A DNA stretch of 64,000 nucleotides from Rhodocyclaceae bacterium. GTDB taxonomy: Bacteria; Pseudomonadota; Gammaproteobacteria; Burkholderiales; Rhodocyclaceae. The position numbers and the translations under genes are program-made. The stretch's first letter is position 1; every line of letters starts with the position of its first letter. Shown in pieces: positions 61,022-64,000 of the stretch. The DNA lies in assembly GCA_016791105.1 (NCBI GenBank), contig JAEUNM010000128.1, forward strand, positions 44,387 through 108,386, written 5' to 3'. The notes under the pieces were generated by a model. That model made no database searches. It saw nothing but the letters and a program-made list of their open reading frames with translations, and was not told where the DNA came from.

Positions 61022-62338
61022 CTATTCGATGCCGCCGAGCGCGAACTTGCGAATGCTCGCAAGCTGCGCGCGCATGGGCGCGACCGAGCGCTCGAATTCC
61101 TTGCGATCGGGCTTGGCCGGCTCTACCGCGGCGTAACGCTGCAATTGCTGCGGATCCTGGTGCTCACCATTCACGCGCACCTCGTAATGCAGGTGCGGGC
61201 CGGTTGCCCAGCCGGTGCTGCCTACATAACCCAGTACGGCGCCCTGTTCGATGCGTGCGCCGGTGCGTACGCCGGCCGCGAAGCCCGACAAGTGCGCGTA
61301 ATACGTTTCATAGCGCGACGAGTGGCGCAATATGACCACATTTCCGTAGCCACCCTGGCGCCCGGCAAATTCCACCTTGGCGTCGCCGGTGGCACGTACC
61401 GGGGTGCCGGCGGGCGCACCGTAATCCACCCCCTTGTGCGCGCGCCAGGTGTGCAGGATGGGGTGCATGCGCATCGCAAAGCCCGAGGTGACGCGCGAAA
61501 ATTCCAGCGGCGAGCGCAGGAAGGCGCGCTTGAGCGGCGTGCCCATGGCGTCGTAATACGCGCCGTGGCCGTCGCCGTTGTCGTAATACAGGGCGCTCAG
61601 GCGGCGGCCGCCGTTTTCCAGTTCAGCCGCCAGCAGGCGACCGGTACGCAGCGGGCGGCCGAGGTCGTCATGGACTACTTCATACAGCACCGAAAAGTGA
61701 TCGCCACGCCGCAGGTCGCGGTGAAAATCCACATCGGAGCCGAACGCATCGGCCAGTTTCGATGCGACTGCATCCGGCACGTCGGCGTCATCCGTGGCAG
61801 CGAATAGCGAACTGCGGATTTCGCCACTGCGGCGTACCCAGCGCACCTCCAGCGGAACGTCTTCTTCACGCAGTGCAAAGCTCCCGCCTGCGTCGCGCTC
61901 CAGAACGATGCGACGGGCTTCTTCGGAAGCCGGCAGCGCCAGGCGAAGCAGCTTGCCGTCGGCGTCCGACCATACGGTAAGCGTTTTGCCGGCCCGCAGA
62001 CGGCGCACGAACTGCGCTACGTCCGCCGAGCGGCTCTGTGCCAGCAAGGCGCGCGCATCGCTCACGCGCAGGCGCTCCAGCAGGGCTGCCAGCGTGTCGC
62101 GTGAGCGCACCGTTTCCTGCTGTATGAAAGACTGCGGCGCAAGGTCGGGCGTCGCGCCCTGCTGCAGGGTTTCCACCGTGCGCACGGCTTGAATGTTGCC
62201 GTCCGTATCGGGCGCGAAGGCCACCGCACCCATGGTGCCGAAGCTTACGAATACCGCACCAGCAATGCCGGCGGCAAGGGCGAGCGGATGACGCTCTCGC
62301 ATGGCGCGCAGCTGCGCTAGAATCGAAAGTTTTTGCAT
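61022..62338 (-). CDS. M23-family peptidoglycan endopeptidase
   Basis: A 438-aa membrane-anchored DD-endopeptidase. An N-terminal helix (LALAAGIAGAVFVSFGT) is followed by a helical/LysM-like region, the OapA-like middle part and a C-terminal LytM domain with metal motifs HKGVDYGAPAGTPV and GPHLHYEV. All ligands are present, so it should be an active cell-wall hydrolase. It is divergent from tyrS, with 92 bp between starts. Confidence 0.94.
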   Translation of the reverse strand: MQKLSILAQLRAMRERHPLALAAGIAGAVFVSFGTMGAVAFAPDTDGNIQAVRTVETLQQGATPDLAPQSFIQQETVRSRDTLAALLERLRVSDARALLAQSRSADVAQFVRRLRAGKTLTVWSDADGKLLRLALPASEEARRIVLERDAGGSFALREEDVPLEVRWVRRSGEIRSSLFAATDDADVPDAVASKLADAFGSDVDFHRDLRRGDHFSVLYEVVHDDLGRPLRTGRLLAAELENGGRRLSALYYDNGDGHGAYYDAMGTPLKRAFLRSPLEFSRVTSGFAMRMHPILHTWRAHKGVDYGAPAGTPVRATGDAKVEFAGRQGGYGNVVILRHSSRYETYYAHLSGFAAGVRTGARIEQGAVLGYVGSTGWATGPHLHYEVRVNGEHQDPQQLQRYAAVEPAKPDRKEFERSVAPMRAQLASIRKFALGGIE

Positions 62339-62430
62339 TTGTGGGATCGTGGTACTTTTCACACAAAACCCGCACTTTAACAAGTTTTCCGTGCTTTCCG
62401 CACAGAAAAAACGATCAGGAACACCTTCAA

Positions 62431-63627
62431 ATGGAAAGTTGTGACGAGGTTTTGGAATTGATCCGGCGTGGCGCCGATGAAATTCTTATCGAGCAGGAAC
62501 TGCTGACCAAGCTGAAATCCGGACGCCCCCTGCGGGTAAAGGCCGGCTTCGACCCGACCGCGCCGGACCTGCATCTGGGGCACACCGTGCTGATCAACAA
62601 GCTCAAGCACTTTCAGGATTTGGGCCACCAGGTGCTGTTCCTGATCGGCGATTTCACCGGCATGATCGGTGACCCAACCGGCAAGAATGCGACCCGACCG
62701 CCGCTTACCCGCGAGCAAATCGTCGAAAACGCAAAAACCTACCAGGAACAGGTGTTCCGCATACTCGATCCGGAACGCACGGAAATCTGCTTCAACTCAC
62801 AGTGGATGGACGGCCTGGGCGCGGCCGGCATGATACGGCTCGCGGCCCAGCACACGGTTGCGCGCATGCTCGAACGCGACGACTTTTCCAAGCGCTACGC
62901 CAACAACCAGCCCATCGCCATCCACGAATTTCTATATCCGCTGTGCCAGGGCTATGACTCCGTGGCCATGCGCGCCGATGTCGAACTGGGCGGCACAGAC
63001 CAGAAATTCAACCTGCTGGTGGGACGCGAATTGCAGAAACAGGCCGGCCAGGCTCCGCAGGTCATTCTGATGATGCCGCTGCTCGAAGGCCTGGATGGCG
63101 TGAACAAAATGTCCAAGTCGCTCGGCAACTACATTGGAATCAACGAGGCGCCGCGCGAAATATTCGGAAAAATGATGTCCGTGTCGGACGAGCTCATGTG
63201 GCGCTATTTCGACCTGCTTTCGTTCCGTCCGAACGCTGAAATTGCCGCGCTGCGGCAGGCGGTGAGCGAAGGCCGCAACCCGCGCGGCGTCAAGGTGGAA
63301 CTGGCGCAGGAAATCGTTGCGCGCTTCCACGGCGCCGCCGCGGCGCGCGACGCACTGGCCGATTTCGAGGCCCGCTTCCAGCACGGCGCCATCCCCGACG
63401 ACATCGAAGAAATAAAATTGTCTGCAGGATCAGGCATTTCCATCGTACAAATCCTGAAGCAGACGGCGCTCACCAGCAGCACGTCGGAAGCCATACGCAT
63501 GATCGGTCAGGGCGGCGTGCGCGTCGACGGCGAAAAAGTCAGCGACAAAAACCTGCAGTTCGCGCCTGGTTGCACCATCGTGGTGCAGGTGGGCAAGCGC
63601 AAATTCGCCCGCGTCAGCCTGGCTTGA
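62431..63627 (+). CDS. tyrS: Tyrosyl-tRNA synthetase
   Basis: A 398-aa class I synthetase of the TyrRS-Z type with C-terminal S4 domain. The HIGH motif appears as DLHLGHT, the KMSKS motif as NKMSKSLG, and tyrosine-binding GTDQKFN is present. AGGA lies before the ATG at 62431; the upstream in-frame codons overlap the divergent promoter. The rRNA operon promoter starts 42 bp after its stop. Confidence 0.97.
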   Translation: MESCDEVLELIRRGADEILIEQELLTKLKSGRPLRVKAGFDPTAPDLHLGHTVLINKLKHFQDLGHQVLFLIGDFTGMIGDPTGKNATRPPLTREQIVENAKTYQEQVFRILDPERTEICFNSQWMDGLGAAGMIRLAAQHTVARMLERDDFSKRYANNQPIAIHEFLYPLCQGYDSVAMRADVELGGTDQKFNLLVGRELQKQAGQAPQVILMMPLLEGLDGVNKMSKSLGNYIGINEAPREIFGKMMSVSDELMWRYFDLLSFRPNAEIAALRQAVSEGRNPRGVKVELAQEIVARFHGAAAARDALADFEARFQHGAIPDDIEEIKLSAGSGISIVQILKQTALTSSTSEAIRMIGQGGVRVDGEKVSDKNLQFAPGCTIVVQVGKRKFARVSLA

Positions 63628-63668
63628 TGCGCAGCAGCAAAATTTTTTGCAGATTTTTGAAGAAACGG

Positions 63669-63696
63669 TTGACGCACCGGAAAAGGCCCGTATAAT
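63669..63696 (+). promoter_or_regulatory. Ribosomal RNA operon promoter
   Basis: TTGACG (63669-63674), 16-bp spacer, TATAAT (63691-63696), with a GC-rich discriminator as in stringently controlled rRNA promoters. Confidence 0.8.
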
Positions 63697-63918
63697 GCCG
63701 CCTCTCGCAACACAACGCTCTTTAAAAAGCAAACAGCCGATAGGTGTGGGTGCTTTGATACAAGTTCATGCCAGCCGGTTTGCAGCCAACAGGCCGCAAA
63801 CCTAAGCAGAGCGCGGGTTTCCAAGAAATCTGCGAACTGCCTGGTAAAGCTTGAAATATACAAGTAGCACCCACAGAAAAGGTTCGAGAGAACCGTTAAT
63901 TCTGTGAGAAACAGGAAT
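63697..63918 (+). other. 16S rRNA leader with boxA-like antitermination site
   Basis: The pre-16S leader. GCTCTTTAAAAA (63717-63728) is the boxA element for Nus-factor antitermination. GTGGGTGCT (63746-63754) can pair with AGCACCCAC (63866-63874), and a small hairpin GGTTC-GAGA-GAACC lies near 63882. No tRNA or protein gene. Confidence 0.7.
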
Positions 63919-64000
63919 GAACTGAAGAGTTTGATCCTGGCTCAGATTGAACGCTGGCGGAATGCTTTACACATGCAAGTCGAGCGGCAGCGCGGGGCAA
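63919..64000 (+). rRNA. rrs: 16S ribosomal RNA, 5' end (partial)
   Basis: Begins GAACTGAAGAGTTTGATCCT and continues with the universal CTGGCTCAGATTGAACGCTG region. The stretch GGAATGCTTTACACATGCAA is betaproteobacterial. The gene runs off the right edge. Confidence 0.97.

Overview
The window reads as chromosomal DNA of a high-GC betaproteobacterium. The last 82 bases are the 5' end of a 16S rRNA gene of betaproteobacterial type. The gene content fits as well: arginyl- and leucyl/phenylalanyl-tRNA protein transferases side by side, a kdsD-kdsC-lptC-lptA run, an A-type iron-sulphur carrier next to bactofilin, and tyrS just before the rRNA operon. The order Nitrosomonadales is my best guess from the short 16S stretch. 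No phage, transposase, CRISPR array or tRNA gene was seen.

Layout. 1-5266 (all minus): a possible RES-type toxin/antitoxin pair, then a SNF2 helicase with a SWIM zinc-finger protein. 5607-19880 (mostly plus): a DODA-type dioxygenase, a BON lipoprotein, an unknown 316-aa protein, the giant NAD-glutamate dehydrogenase, a TraB/GumN protein (minus), MsrA, an FKBP isomerase and a large hybrid sensor kinase with an FNR-type box upstream. 19893-26292: a divergent membrane/polyamine cluster with DUF350, SPFH-SHOCT, a zinc-ribbon DUF4178 protein and a Ser/Gly-rich membrane peptide one way, and a membrane-fused aminopropyltransferase with a Tat-exported FAD enzyme the other way. 26343-30916: TatD, then a periplasmic quinoprotein module (SoxYZ-like carrier, metallo-beta-lactamase-fold relay protein, PQQ alcohol dehydrogenase with a lanthanide-type active site) with a sigma-54-like promoter before the dehydrogenase.

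31167-45792: an enoyl-CoA hydratase, the Kdo/Lpt genes, a Kef-type antiporter, an SRPBCC protein and the B12-dependent ribonucleotide reductase. A repeat-rich stretch (41130-42428) follows: two 238-bp direct repeats and a 335-bp tandem duplication that has left a truncated copy of the neighbouring UbiA-family gene. Then come that gene, a GT39 glycosyltransferase and DAHP synthase. 45888-56893: a radical SAM protein, a DUF2189 membrane protein, a lipoprotein, PhoH, peroxiredoxin, Bpt/Aat, an orphan 51-aa acidic peptide with its own CRP-type box and terminator, Tex, a CnoX-like thioredoxin and OsmC. 57000-64000: a candidate small RNA with anti-Shine-Dalgarno motifs, rplM-rpsI, argC, a coiled-coil membrane protein, bactofilin, erpA, an M23 peptidase, tyrS and the rRNA promoter, leader and 16S start.

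Most genes are housekeeping or envelope functions. The parts that look least described are the polyamine/SPFH cluster, the quinoprotein relay module, the autonomous 51-aa peptide transcript and the putative sRNA before rplM. All functions are read from sequence alone; no database search was run.
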